In this document: piece by piece, positions 16,394-24,062 of the stretch
Numbering within the stretch: the stretch's first letter is position 1
Layout of the letters: each line of letters begins with the position of its first letter
Assembly: GCF_900167445.1 (NCBI RefSeq)
Contig: NZ_FUZT01000006.1
Location: 1 to 64,000, forward strand
Source: Maledivibacter halophilus
Lineage (GTDB): Bacteria; Bacillota; Clostridia; Peptostreptococcales; Caminicellaceae
DNA: 64,000 nt
Reading direction: 5' to 3'
Made by a program: the position numbers and the translations under genes
Notes under the pieces: model-generated
The model's database searches: none
The model's input: only the letters and a program-made list of their open reading frames with translations
Told to the model about the DNA's origin: nothing

Positions 16394-17099
16394 TAAGCCC
16401 CTGAACTTTGAAGAAGCTATAGAATATTTTAAAGAGAAGATACCAGTAACTTCAGGGGAATTCTATTCGATAAAAGAAGATTATAAAACAAAAGCCTTTA
16501 CTGTATCAGGTTATACATCCTTAGAAATTCTCAAAAAGTTTAAGGATGAATTAGTGAAAGCCCTTAAGGATGGAATAACTTCAGGGGAATTTAAAAACAG
16601 GATGAATGATTTTCTTGCTAGGAAGGGTTATGAGGGAATAACCCCCTATCAAGCAGATAATATCTTCAGAACAAATATTCAGACTGCATATAATGTTGGC
16701 CACTATAAGCAGATGACAAAGCCTGAAACTTTAAAGGCGAGGCCCTACTGGATATATGATGCGGTAAATGACAGAAGAAGCAGACCTACACATTTAGCAA
16801 TGGATGGAAAAGTGTATCCCGCTGATCATGAAATATGGGACACATGGTATCCTCCAAATGGCTATAGATGCAGATGTAGTGTATCAACATTATCTAAAAG
16901 ACAGGTTGAATTGAAAGGTCTTAAGATTGAAACTGAAATTCCAGTTATGGTAGAGCCTAAGGGTGGTGTTTTAAGAAACCTAATCCCCGATAAAGGTTTT
17001 GAGACTAATCCAGCAAAAACAGTTTTTGAGCCTGAACTTTCAAAATATCCTATGGCTTTAGAAAAGGCCTATAAAAAAAGAATGGATAAAAGCTTGTAA
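16368..17099 (+). CDS. MuF-like minor head protein (gp30 / SPP1 gp7 family)
   Basis: IFRTNIQTAYNVGHYKQM, PYWIYDAVNDRRSRPTHLAMDG and WYPPNGYRCRCSV are hallmark motifs of this family. The 243-aa protein has no visible C-terminal toxin domain. It overlaps the portal by 26 bases and has GGAAGG upstream. Family members sit at the portal and may be ejected with the DNA. Confidence 0.92.
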   Translation: MLNIQKIINKPLNFEEAIEYFKEKIPVTSGEFYSIKEDYKTKAFTVSGYTSLEILKKFKDELVKALKDGITSGEFKNRMNDFLARKGYEGITPYQADNIFRTNIQTAYNVGHYKQMTKPETLKARPYWIYDAVNDRRSRPTHLAMDGKVYPADHEIWDTWYPPNGYRCRCSVSTLSKRQVELKGLKIETEIPVMVEPKGGVLRNLIPDKGFETNPAKTVFEPELSKYPMALEKAYKKRMDKSL

Positions 17100-17309
17100 C
17101 GGTTGAAAATACTAATAAATTTAAGCGTAACTTGATAGTATTTCCAAATAGAAATAGAAATATACATAAATCATCCGTTTAAAGGCCCTTATTTAAAGAA
17201 AAAGTTACCAAATAATAGTAATACACCTTTCCTATACTGGTAACGCAAAATAACGCAAGGTAACGGGGTTGTAACGCTATACAAAAATATAATTTACAGG
17301 TGATTATAG
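17100..17309. other. Non-coding region at the phage midpoint, candidate gyrase-site analogue
   Basis: The 210-base gap lies only about 350-550 bp from the exact middle of a 35,310-bp element and is the largest gap inside the late genes. TAACG recurs at 17241, 17251, 17261 and 17272, close to one helical turn apart, and TTTAAGCGT occurs near 17119. In Mu the strong gyrase site lies at the genome centre, between head genes, and aids pairing of the ends. The analogy rests on position only. Confidence 0.5.
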
Positions 17310-18326
17310 ATGAAAATGAAAAACAGAGGTTTTTTCATAATAGCAAATAGTATAGATATAGATGGGATTCCTGAAAAAATCAAAATACTTCCATTGGGGC
17401 TAGTTAAGTCTAGAAAAGGGCCCTTTAAGGTTGATAAAGAAAGCTTTAAGTGTATGTACAACTATTTCAAGGATAGAAAGATTGATGTTGTAGTGGATTA
17501 TGAGCATCAAACCCTTGAAGGAGTTCAAGCTCCTGCTGCTGGTTGGGTAAAGGATATAGAGTACACAGAAAAAGGTATTATGGCAAGGGTGAAGTGGACT
17601 GATAAGGCTAAAGGGTACCTTGCTAATAAGGAATATAGATATCTTTCTCCAGTGATTTTTAAGAGGAAAACCGATGATAGAGCCACGGTGCTACACTCTA
17701 TTGCACTGACCAATACTCCGGCTATAGATGGCATGGAGCCTATTATAAATAGTTTAGATATTGATCTAGAAGGAGGAAATAAAGAAATGGAATTTTTAAA
17801 GAAATTAGCACAGCTATTAGGATTATCAGAAGATTCAACAGAAGAACAAATATTTGAAGCTATTAAAAAGCTTAGCGAAGCTTCAAATGAAAAGGAAGAA
17901 ACAGAAACAATTGCAAGCAAGGAAGTCCTTGAAGCTTTAGATCTTAATGAAGGATCCACTCTTGATGATGTAAAAGGCAAAATCATTGCATTGAAAAATC
18001 CTGCTGGGTATGTTTCAGTTAGTGAGTTCAACAAGCTGAAGGAAAAGATTGAAAAAAATGAAAGTGATGAATTAGTAAAGATGGCTTTAAGCACAGGAAA
18101 GATCACACCGGCACAAAAAGAATGGGCTGAAGAAATAGCCCTTAAAGATCCTTCTGGATTCAAAAAGTTTATCGATACAGCCCCACAGGTAGTTCCCCTT
18201 GATGAAATTGGTGGAGGCGATGACGATAAAACAAAAATAAAAAGTAGTGCTGAAGAGATAAGTGTCAACAAAATGCTTGGAGTCAGCCAAGAGGACATTG
18301 AAAAGTATGGAAAGGATGATAAATAA
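17310..18326 (+). CDS. Mu I-like prohead protease with scaffold C-terminus
   Basis: Residues 1-155 form the protease (LPLGLV, VVVDYEHQTLEG, PAAGWVKDIEY, RYLSPVIF, LHSIALTNTPAI), typical of Mu-like prophage I protein. The later half is acidic and helical, like a capsid scaffold. A separate start for that half lies at 17787. The protein should cleave scaffold and capsid precursors during head maturation. Its length is 338 aa. Confidence 0.9.
   Translation: MKMKNRGFFIIANSIDIDGIPEKIKILPLGLVKSRKGPFKVDKESFKCMYNYFKDRKIDVVVDYEHQTLEGVQAPAAGWVKDIEYTEKGIMARVKWTDKAKGYLANKEYRYLSPVIFKRKTDDRATVLHSIALTNTPAIDGMEPIINSLDIDLEGGNKEMEFLKKLAQLLGLSEDSTEEQIFEAIKKLSEASNEKEETETIASKEVLEALDLNEGSTLDDVKGKIIALKNPAGYVSVSEFNKLKEKIEKNESDELVKMALSTGKITPAQKEWAEEIALKDPSGFKKFIDTAPQVVPLDEIGGGDDDKTKIKSSAEEISVNKMLGVSQEDIEKYGKDDK
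17787..18326 (+). CDS. Scaffold protein from an internal in-frame start (Z-like)
   Basis: ATG at codon 160 of the protease gene is preceded 10 bases upstream by a perfect AGGAGG (17771-17776), inside the coding frame. Translation there gives a 179-aa acidic helical protein. Mu makes its scaffold Z in the same way from within gene I. Confidence 0.75.
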   Translation: MEFLKKLAQLLGLSEDSTEEQIFEAIKKLSEASNEKEETETIASKEVLEALDLNEGSTLDDVKGKIIALKNPAGYVSVSEFNKLKEKIEKNESDELVKMALSTGKITPAQKEWAEEIALKDPSGFKKFIDTAPQVVPLDEIGGGDDDKTKIKSSAEEISVNKMLGVSQEDIEKYGKDDK

Positions 18327-18727
18327 TGGCACTTGCAGCAGGAAGAAATACTCCAGAAAGACAAGTAAGCTGCTTGGTACTTCCAGTAAAGGCAGGAATC
18401 AGAATATTTGAAGGGTCACTTATAACCTTAGCCTCAGGATATGCTGTTCCAGGGTCAGAAAGCGTGGGACTCACAGCAGCAGGAAGGGCTGAAGAATATG
18501 TTGATAATACCGAAGGGCAAGATGGAGATGCCACTGTAAAAGTTAAAAGGGGCTGCTTTAGGTTTGAGAATGATCAAAATGATCCAGTTTTACAGTCTCA
18601 TGTGCTTTCAAACTGCTATATTGTTGATGATGAGACAGTATCATCATCGGATGGATCTTCTTCAAGGTCTATAGCAGGAAAAGTAATTGCAGTTGATACC
18701 TATGGCGTATGGGTTGAAATAGAATAA
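18326..18727 (+). CDS. Putative head decoration protein (DUF2190-like)
   Basis: The 133-residue beta-rich product has a Gly/Ala-rich start and the pattern TLASGYAVPGSESVGLTAAGRAEEYVD typical of small capsid decoration proteins between protease and major capsid. The assignment rests on context and style rather than a catalytic motif. Confidence 0.65.
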   Translation: MALAAGRNTPERQVSCLVLPVKAGIRIFEGSLITLASGYAVPGSESVGLTAAGRAEEYVDNTEGQDGDATVKVKRGCFRFENDQNDPVLQSHVLSNCYIVDDETVSSSDGSSSRSIAGKVIAVDTYGVWVEIE

Positions 18728-18752
18728 ATTTATAATTTAGGAGGAATGAAAA

Positions 18753-19652
18753 ATGCTTGTTAATCAACAGGTTTTACAAAGTATATACACAAATTTCAGG
18801 GTGATTTATAACAAGGCTTTTGAAAATGCGAAGCCATTATATACAAAAATTGCCACTGTGATTCCATCTAGTACAGCCAAGGAAAGCTATAAATGGCTTG
18901 GAAAGGTTCCACGCATGAAGGAGTGGATAAGCGATAGAGTTATTCAAAATTTATCAGCCTACGATTATGAAATCAAGAACAAGGATTTTGAAGTAACTGT
19001 ATCAGTAGATAGAAATGACATTGAAGATGACAGCATCGGAGTATACAGACCAATAATTCAAGAGATGGGTAATTCTGCTGCTATGCATCCTGATGAGCTG
19101 GTTTTTCCCTTATTAATAAATGGATTTACTAACAAATGTTACGATAAGAAAGCTTTTTTTGCTGATGATCATAAGGAAGGTAAAAGCGGTTCTCAAAGTA
19201 ACAAAAGCACATATAAGCTTACTCTTGAAACCTATGGCGATGCCAGAGCTTCAATGATGAGTTTTAAGGACGACCGAGGGAAACCTTTAAAGGTAACTCC
19301 AAATCTTTTAGTGGTGCCACCACAGCTTGAGAGCCAAGCTAGAAGAATATTATATTCTGAGCAAATTGAAGGCACAACAAATATATATAAAGGATCAGCT
19401 GAGCTTTTAATTGCTCCTGAACTTTCAATCAATCCTACTGCTTGGTTCCTACTAGATGTATCAAGGCCAGTAAGGCCAACGATATTCCAGCAGAGAAAGA
19501 AGCCTAAATTTGTATCAATGACCAAAGAAAGTGACACCAATGTATTTATGAATAAAAAGTATATCTATGGAGCTGACTCCAGGGATAATGCTGGCTATGG
19601 ATTGTGGCAGCTTGCCTTTGGTTCTACTGGTGAAGAAGACAAACCATTATAG
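18753..19652 (+). CDS. Major capsid protein (Mu gpT-like)
   Basis: The 299-aa product has typical Mu gpT segments: YKWLGKVPRMKEWISDRVIQNLSAYDYEIKNKDFEVTV (shown in part), MHPDELVFPLL, FFADDHKEG and WFLLDVSRPVRPTIFQQRKKPKF. A GGAGG site precedes ATG at 18753. It forms the icosahedral shell. Confidence 0.93.
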   Translation: MLVNQQVLQSIYTNFRVIYNKAFENAKPLYTKIATVIPSSTAKESYKWLGKVPRMKEWISDRVIQNLSAYDYEIKNKDFEVTVSVDRNDIEDDSIGVYRPIIQEMGNSAAMHPDELVFPLLINGFTNKCYDKKAFFADDHKEGKSGSQSNKSTYKLTLETYGDARASMMSFKDDRGKPLKVTPNLLVVPPQLESQARRILYSEQIEGTTNIYKGSAELLIAPELSINPTAWFLLDVSRPVRPTIFQQRKKPKFVSMTKESDTNVFMNKKYIYGADSRDNAGYGLWQLAFGSTGEEDKPL

Positions 19653-19663
19653 GATGTGATTAA

Positions 19664-20116
19664 ATGGGCTATTCTAGCATGGGTGAAGTACGAGAAATGA
19701 TTAAGGATGATGCTGTTAATTCCATCATTGGAGATGAATATATTGAGGATGAAGCTCAGCGTGAAATAAAGATAAGTGAAATAATTAATGAAGCAATAAA
19801 GGATGCTGATGGGGAAATTGATGGATACCTTAATAAAAGGTACTCCACTCCCCTTCCCTCCCCTACTCCCAAAATAATAAACAAGTTTTCAAAGGATATA
19901 GCTGTTTACAATGTTTATTCAAGGATTGGAATTGATGAAGATGAAAGAGAAAACATACTGCTTATTAGATATAAAAGTGCTGTAAAATTCCTTGAAAATG
20001 TTGCCAAAGGATTAATTGACATTGGTATCCAAAGACCAGAAAAAAGAGCTGCAAGTGGCTTTAAAATTAATTCAAATAAAAGGCTCTTTTCAAGAAGTAG
20101 TATGAAAGGAATGTAA
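19664..20116 (+). CDS. Head-tail connector, Mu gp36-like (DUF1320)
   Basis: The 150-aa product has the DUF1320 pattern: DADGEIDGYLNKRYSTPLP followed by a helical bundle with SKDIAVYNVYSR. It lies just after the capsid gene, as in Mu. Confidence 0.85.
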   Translation: MGYSSMGEVREMIKDDAVNSIIGDEYIEDEAQREIKISEIINEAIKDADGEIDGYLNKRYSTPLPSPTPKIINKFSKDIAVYNVYSRIGIDEDERENILLIRYKSAVKFLENVAKGLIDIGIQRPEKRAASGFKINSNKRLFSRSSMKGM

Positions 20117-20117
20117 A

Positions 20118-20612
20118 ATGCCAGGAATAAAACTTGAAGGAAATATTGATGGGCTTATAAATACGATTAAAAACTTAGAAGATTTTGATTACCAAGGACT
20201 AAATACTATTTTAGGAGAAGCCCTACTGTCTAGTACAAAGCAAAGATTTAAAGATGAAAAGGATCCAAAGGGAAAGAGATGGCAGCCCTCTATAAGGGCA
20301 AAGGAAGAAGGAGGCCAAACTCTTACAGATGAATCTGAGCTTAAAAATTCAATTAAAAGTAAAGCAACTCCTGAAGGTTTTGCTGTAGGTACAAACAAGA
20401 TTTATGCTGGAACCCATCAATTAGGAGGCAAATTCACCATAAGGGCTAAAAACAAAAAAGGTCTTAGATTCAAAATAAATGGTAAATGGATAACTAAAAA
20501 GGAAGTCAATGTCAATATGCCTAAAAGAGAATTCCTTGGCATATCTAAAGAAGATATGGCAGAAATAAAGGCAACTTTAGAAGAGAAAGTAAGGGATCAT
20601 ATAGATGATTAG
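20118..20612 (+). CDS. Virion morphogenesis protein (Mu gpG-like)
   Basis: The 164-aa product has the phage virion morphogenesis pattern: RFKDEKDPKGKRWQP, LTDESELKNSIKSKA, YAGTHQLGGKFTIRAKNKKG and MPKREFLGIS. It helps join head and tail. In Mu itself gene G precedes I; here it follows gp36. Confidence 0.85.
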   Translation: MPGIKLEGNIDGLINTIKNLEDFDYQGLNTILGEALLSSTKQRFKDEKDPKGKRWQPSIRAKEEGGQTLTDESELKNSIKSKATPEGFAVGTNKIYAGTHQLGGKFTIRAKNKKGLRFKINGKWITKKEVNVNMPKREFLGISKEDMAEIKATLEEKVRDHIDD

Positions 20613-21102
20613 CAAATACAAGGATTACCTTGAAAAGAAACTTGTAAGTGCTGGCATTAAAAGAAAAGTCTATAGAAGTATGAAGGAGCTTAAAGCTTCA
20701 GGAGCTGTTCATATTGGAGCTGTTTTGTTTGAAGATGAGAAATTTCAAAAGGACGGGTCAAAAAAAATGTATACCTTAGAAAATGGAACTAAGGTTAAAA
20801 GAATCAAAAAACTTACCAGAAAAACACAAATGACAGTAATAATAGGAGACTACAGCGAAGAAAAATGCGAAGCAATATTTAGTGAATTTTTAAAGGGTAT
20901 AGGTGCTGGAATTGATGATGGGAATGGAAACTATGTGGAAATAAATATTTTAAAAAGCTATTGGGTAGATGAAAAGGACAGCATACTAAAAAGCAAAATA
21001 GCTGTACAAATTCTCATCGAATTTATAGGTGGCGTTTATGTAGATGTACCATTTGTAAAGATTAATGAAATAGAAATAACCGGTACTGAAATTGGAACAT
21101 AA
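20605..21102 (+). CDS. Tail completion/neck protein in the gp37 position
   Basis: The 165-aa protein overlaps the gpG-like gene by 8 bases. Its mixed alpha/beta pattern (MTVIIGDYSEEKCEAIFSEF, VQILIEFIGGVYVD) fits a tail terminator-type fold, but the sequence is too diverged for a firm name. Context supports the neck. Confidence 0.65.
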   Translation: MISKYKDYLEKKLVSAGIKRKVYRSMKELKASGAVHIGAVLFEDEKFQKDGSKKMYTLENGTKVKRIKKLTRKTQMTVIIGDYSEEKCEAIFSEFLKGIGAGIDDGNGNYVEINILKSYWVDEKDSILKSKIAVQILIEFIGGVYVDVPFVKINEIEITGTEIGT

Positions 21103-21115
21103 AGGAAGTGATTCT

Positions 21116-21301
21116 GTGAAAGCTAAAACTAATTTGACTTCAATTGAAGAATTAAAGAAAAAGCATAAAATATCCCAGCCAGTTTATATAGGTCTTAAAA
21201 TCTATAAAAAATGGGCCGATGGGAAAAAAGTAAGTGAAAAAGAGTTTCTTGATGCAGCTAAGAAATTTCTAGAATCTTCTATTGATAAAGGCGGTGAATA
21301 A
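21116..21301 (+). CDS. Small tail-region protein (gp38 position)
   Basis: GTG at 21116 follows AAAGGAAGTGA. The 61-aa basic helical product sits just before the sheath gene, where Mu has gp38. No motif is seen. Confidence 0.6.
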   Translation: MKAKTNLTSIEELKKKHKISQPVYIGLKIYKKWADGKKVSEKEFLDAAKKFLESSIDKGGE

Positions 21302-21303
21302 AG

Positions 21304-22713
21304 ATGTCATTGAATGATGTGAAGATTAAAATTGCCGATGGTGGCCTTGGAATATCATCTGCTGGCGGTGATGGCATACATGTCAAAATCGGTGTATCAA
21401 AGGCCGAAAAAAACAAGCTTATAGTAATAAATAGTTCAATGAAGGTTAATGAAATAAAGGATGTACTTGGCCACAGCCCCCTAGCAGACGCTGTAATGGA
21501 TAGTATAGGGACTGGAGCATCTACCATTTATTGTATTCCTACACAAGGAACTGAGGCAGGAAGCATTGGCGATGTAATACATAGTGGTACAGGTGAGGCG
21601 ACCTATACTGTATCTGGCACACCGAAAAACAGCTATGAAATAATTATTGAAGTCTTAAAAGATGGAGGTTTAAACGGAGCCACCTATAGATATTCAATTG
21701 ATGGTGGAAACAGCTTCACTGGCGAAAAAACTATCCCTACAGATGGAGAAGTAACTATAGAAAACACTGGAATCAAAATAACCTTTACTGAAGCTGCTGA
21801 TCCAGAAAACTCCTTTAAGATAGGAGATGTATACAGCTTCAAAACAACTGCTCCCAAAATGTCAAATCAAGAAGTTTTAGATGCTATATCTACTACTGAG
21901 GATGCAGTTTTTGAATTTGAATACATCCATATAGTTGGGGAATCAGATGCCCCTATGTGGGCGGCTGTGGCAACTCAAGCTGATATTTTATTTAGCACTT
22001 ACTTTAAGCCAGTATTCATAATATGTGAGGCAAGAAATAAAAAAAAGGAAGAATCTATAAGCGAATACGTGGAAAGCCTTATTACTGCAAGGAATAGCGT
22101 AAATAACTATAGACTTCAAGTAGTTGCTGCAAGGGCTGAAATAGTTTCACTGGATGGGAAAATACGAAACAGCAATGGGGCTGGGGATGTTGCTGGATTA
22201 TACTCAAAATCCAATGTCTCTCAATCCATTGGAGAGGTTTCAGAGTTTCCCTTAAATAATGTTATAAAGCTTTTACCAGAAGGAATAGAGCCTTATATAT
22301 CTATTCTTGATCAAGCAAAATTCGTAACCTTTAGAAGATATATAGGTCTTGAGGGCTTTTACGTAACTAACGGAAGAATGTTTGCTCCCGATGGCTCTGA
22401 TTATCAATATGCAGAAACTGTCAGAACTATAAATAAAGCTGTAAGGGAAATAAGAAAACAAGCCCTTTTTAACATCCAAATGCAGCTTGATCCTATAAAT
22501 ATAGAAGGAAGCATCAATCTACTTAAGGAATTTCTTCAAATTCCCCTTGAAAACATGACAGATGATAAAGAAATTGCATCTGGGGAAGTCATTATTCCAA
22601 AGGGGCAAAACGTACTAGGTACATCAAAACTCAAGGTGAAGGTAAAGGCAGTTCCCATGGCTATAATGAGGGAAATTGAAATTGAGTTTGGAATGGAAAA
22701 CCCATTTAAATAG
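21304..22713 (+). CDS. Contractile tail sheath protein (Mu gpL-like)
   Basis: The 469-aa protein starts with the typical sheath N-terminus (MSLNDVKIKIADGGLG). Its C-terminal domain includes YISILDQAKFVTFRRYIGLEGFYVTNGRMFAPDGSDYQYAETVRTINKAVREIRK (part quoted), which is characteristic of Mu L sheaths. Residues 90-185 look like an inserted Ig-like beta domain. It contracts to drive the tube. Confidence 0.92.
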   Translation: MSLNDVKIKIADGGLGISSAGGDGIHVKIGVSKAEKNKLIVINSSMKVNEIKDVLGHSPLADAVMDSIGTGASTIYCIPTQGTEAGSIGDVIHSGTGEATYTVSGTPKNSYEIIIEVLKDGGLNGATYRYSIDGGNSFTGEKTIPTDGEVTIENTGIKITFTEAADPENSFKIGDVYSFKTTAPKMSNQEVLDAISTTEDAVFEFEYIHIVGESDAPMWAAVATQADILFSTYFKPVFIICEARNKKKEESISEYVESLITARNSVNNYRLQVVAARAEIVSLDGKIRNSNGAGDVAGLYSKSNVSQSIGEVSEFPLNNVIKLLPEGIEPYISILDQAKFVTFRRYIGLEGFYVTNGRMFAPDGSDYQYAETVRTINKAVREIRKQALFNIQMQLDPINIEGSINLLKEFLQIPLENMTDDKEIASGEVIIPKGQNVLGTSKLKVKVKAVPMAIMREIEIEFGMENPFK

Positions 22714-22728
22714 GAATGAGGTGGAAAC

Positions 22729-23160
22729 ATGAAGGTAAATGGAAAAAGATACGATTGGTCAGATGTAGATATACATCTGACAGGCTTAAACATAGAGCTT
22801 TTGGAAATAAGCTATGATGATGAACTTGAAAAGGAGCTGCAATATGGAAAAGGATCTAAGCCTAAGGGCTATGGAACTGGAAACTATAAGCCCACTGCCA
22901 AAATATCCTTATCCAGAGAAGAATTTAACATTCTTTTAGCATACTGCAACAAAAAGAAGATTTCTTTATATATGCTTGAAATACCTAAAATAGTAGTATC
23001 CTATGCTAACGATAACTACCCTACTCAAACCGATGTACTGCCCCAGGTATCAATAACAAAAACATCCAATAAAGCAGCCCAGGGAGATAAAAGTCTAAAG
23101 GTTGATTTGGATTTACTTGTATCCGGTGTAATAGTAAGAAATGGCGTTAAGGCTATATAA
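22729..23160 (+). CDS. Tail tube protein (Mu gpM-like)
   Basis: The 143-aa product starts MKVNGKRYDWSDVDIHLTGL and is beta-rich with YGKGSKPKGYGTGNYKPTA, the usual gpM signature. It directly follows the sheath gene. Confidence 0.88.
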   Translation: MKVNGKRYDWSDVDIHLTGLNIELLEISYDDELEKELQYGKGSKPKGYGTGNYKPTAKISLSREEFNILLAYCNKKKISLYMLEIPKIVVSYANDNYPTQTDVLPQVSITKTSNKAAQGDKSLKVDLDLLVSGVIVRNGVKAI

Positions 23161-23163
23161 AAA

Positions 23164-23183
23164 TTCGCAAATAAAATTGCAAA
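23164..23183 (+). repeat. Second internal TTCGCAA-N8-GCAAA motif
   Basis: It has the same 12 fixed bases and 8-base spacer as the right-end R1 site and the copy at 6568-6587. It again lies directly before a GGAGG ribosome site. Confidence 0.55.
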
Positions 23184-23197
23184 AGGAGGAAATTAAA

Positions 23198-23527
23198 ATG
23201 GATAAAAATAGAATTGATGAATTAAAGGCTAAGCACGGAAAGATATACCTTATAACCACTACTGTAGTTGATGAAGATGGTGAAGATAAAGAAGTTGAAT
23301 TCATATTCAAAAAGCCAAGTGTTCTAACCTACAACAGGTTTATCAAGGATGCTTCTAAAAAGCCTGCTCAAGCATTTAAGAATCTAGTAATATCAGGAAT
23401 AATTGATGAAGATAGAGAAAGGTTAGAAAAAATCCTAGAGGAATTTCCAGCAGCAGCTTCATCTATTGCCAAGGAATATCTTAGACTGATGGGACTAAGT
23501 GATATCACAAATTTGAAGATATTATAG
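23198..23527 (+). CDS. Tail assembly chaperone, short form
   Basis: ATG at 23198 follows AAAAGGAGG. The 109-aa helical protein (RFIKDASKKPAQAFKNLVISGI) lies between tube and tape measure. This is where contractile-tail phages make two chaperones from one start by frameshifting. Confidence 0.85.
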   Translation: MDKNRIDELKAKHGKIYLITTTVVDEDGEDKEVEFIFKKPSVLTYNRFIKDASKKPAQAFKNLVISGIIDEDRERLEKILEEFPAAASSIAKEYLRLMGLSDITNLKIL

Positions 23528-23727
23528 ATCAGAAGATATGTGAAATAAAGGAAAACTTTATTTCCTATGGGGGTCTTCTGCTCTATAGATTCCTAGGCGT
23601 AAGAGAAATAAAAGATATGGATATAGATGAGTTTTTAAAAGGGGTTGCCAAGGCTAAATGTCTTCAGGAAATAGAAGAAAATATAATAGCAAACGCTATA
23701 TCAGATGTATTCGGTGAAGAAGAATAA
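23198..23727 (+). CDS. Tail assembly chaperone, -1 frameshift long form
   Basis: The heptamer A-AAT-TTG (23509-23515) lies in the zero frame shortly before the stop. A -1 slip gives KFEDIIDQKICEIKEN and continues open to 23727 (FGEEE). The extension joins the short form to a second helical domain, as in the lambda G/GT and Mu gp41/gp42 arrangements. The long form would be 177 aa. Confidence 0.82.
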
Positions 23728-23728
23728 A

Positions 23729-23763
23729 AGAAACCGACTATTAATCAAATGTCGGTTTCTTGA
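23729..23763 (-). terminator. Terminator of the reversed moron gene
   Basis: AAGAAACCGAC and GTCGGTTTCTT form an 11-bp stem around an 11-base loop. Read leftward it ends in a T-rich run, so it terminates the gene 23741-23983, whose last codons lie inside the hairpin. It may also reduce late readthrough. Confidence 0.75.
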
Positions 23764-23983
23764 ATCGAATTATCTGTCCATAGAATATAGCAGCATATTT
23801 TATTTCTTTGAAGACAGAATTAGTTTTTCTGAAATCCTTTGATAGATTATGTTGTTCTTTATACATGCCAAGATAAAACCAATATGGAGTACAAAAAATT
23901 GCCATCAAGATAAAAAAAGGAACTATAACCCCGACGCAAATACATAATATTCCTAAAAGCAGATATAGAGTAAAGGTAAGCAT
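23741..23983 (-). CDS. Small membrane protein inserted backwards in the tail operon (moron)
   Basis: The 80-aa product starts at ATG 23983 with AGGAGG 9 bases upstream. The N-terminal half holds one long or two short membrane helices (LYLLLGILCICVGVIVPFFILMAIF); the tail is cytoplasmic and basic. It runs against the late operon and has its own promoter (24019-24047) and terminator, the signature of a moron expressed in the lysogen. Superinfection exclusion is a reasonable guess, not shown by the sequence. Confidence 0.75.
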   Translation of the reverse strand: MLTFTLYLLLGILCICVGVIVPFFILMAIFCTPYWFYLGMYKEQHNLSKDFRKTNSVFKEIKYAAIFYGQIIRFKKPTFD

Positions 23984-24018
23984 ATCTTTAACCTCCTATA
24001 AAAACTTATTATATTTTT

Positions 24019-24047
24019 AGTATACCCTATTTAGCAAAATTTAACAA
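24019..24047 (-). promoter_or_regulatory. Promoter of the moron gene
   Basis: On the minus strand TTGTTA (24047-24042) and TATACT (24024-24019) are separated by exactly 17 bases. The start codon lies about 36 bases downstream. Confidence 0.72.
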
Positions 24048-24062
24048 TAAGGTGGTGGGAAA

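Noticed and set aside
17525..18364. Long minus-strand ORF across the protease/scaffold gene
   Set aside because: Its serine/phenylalanine-rich sequence is the usual shadow of a strongly coding plus-strand gene, with no ribosome site.
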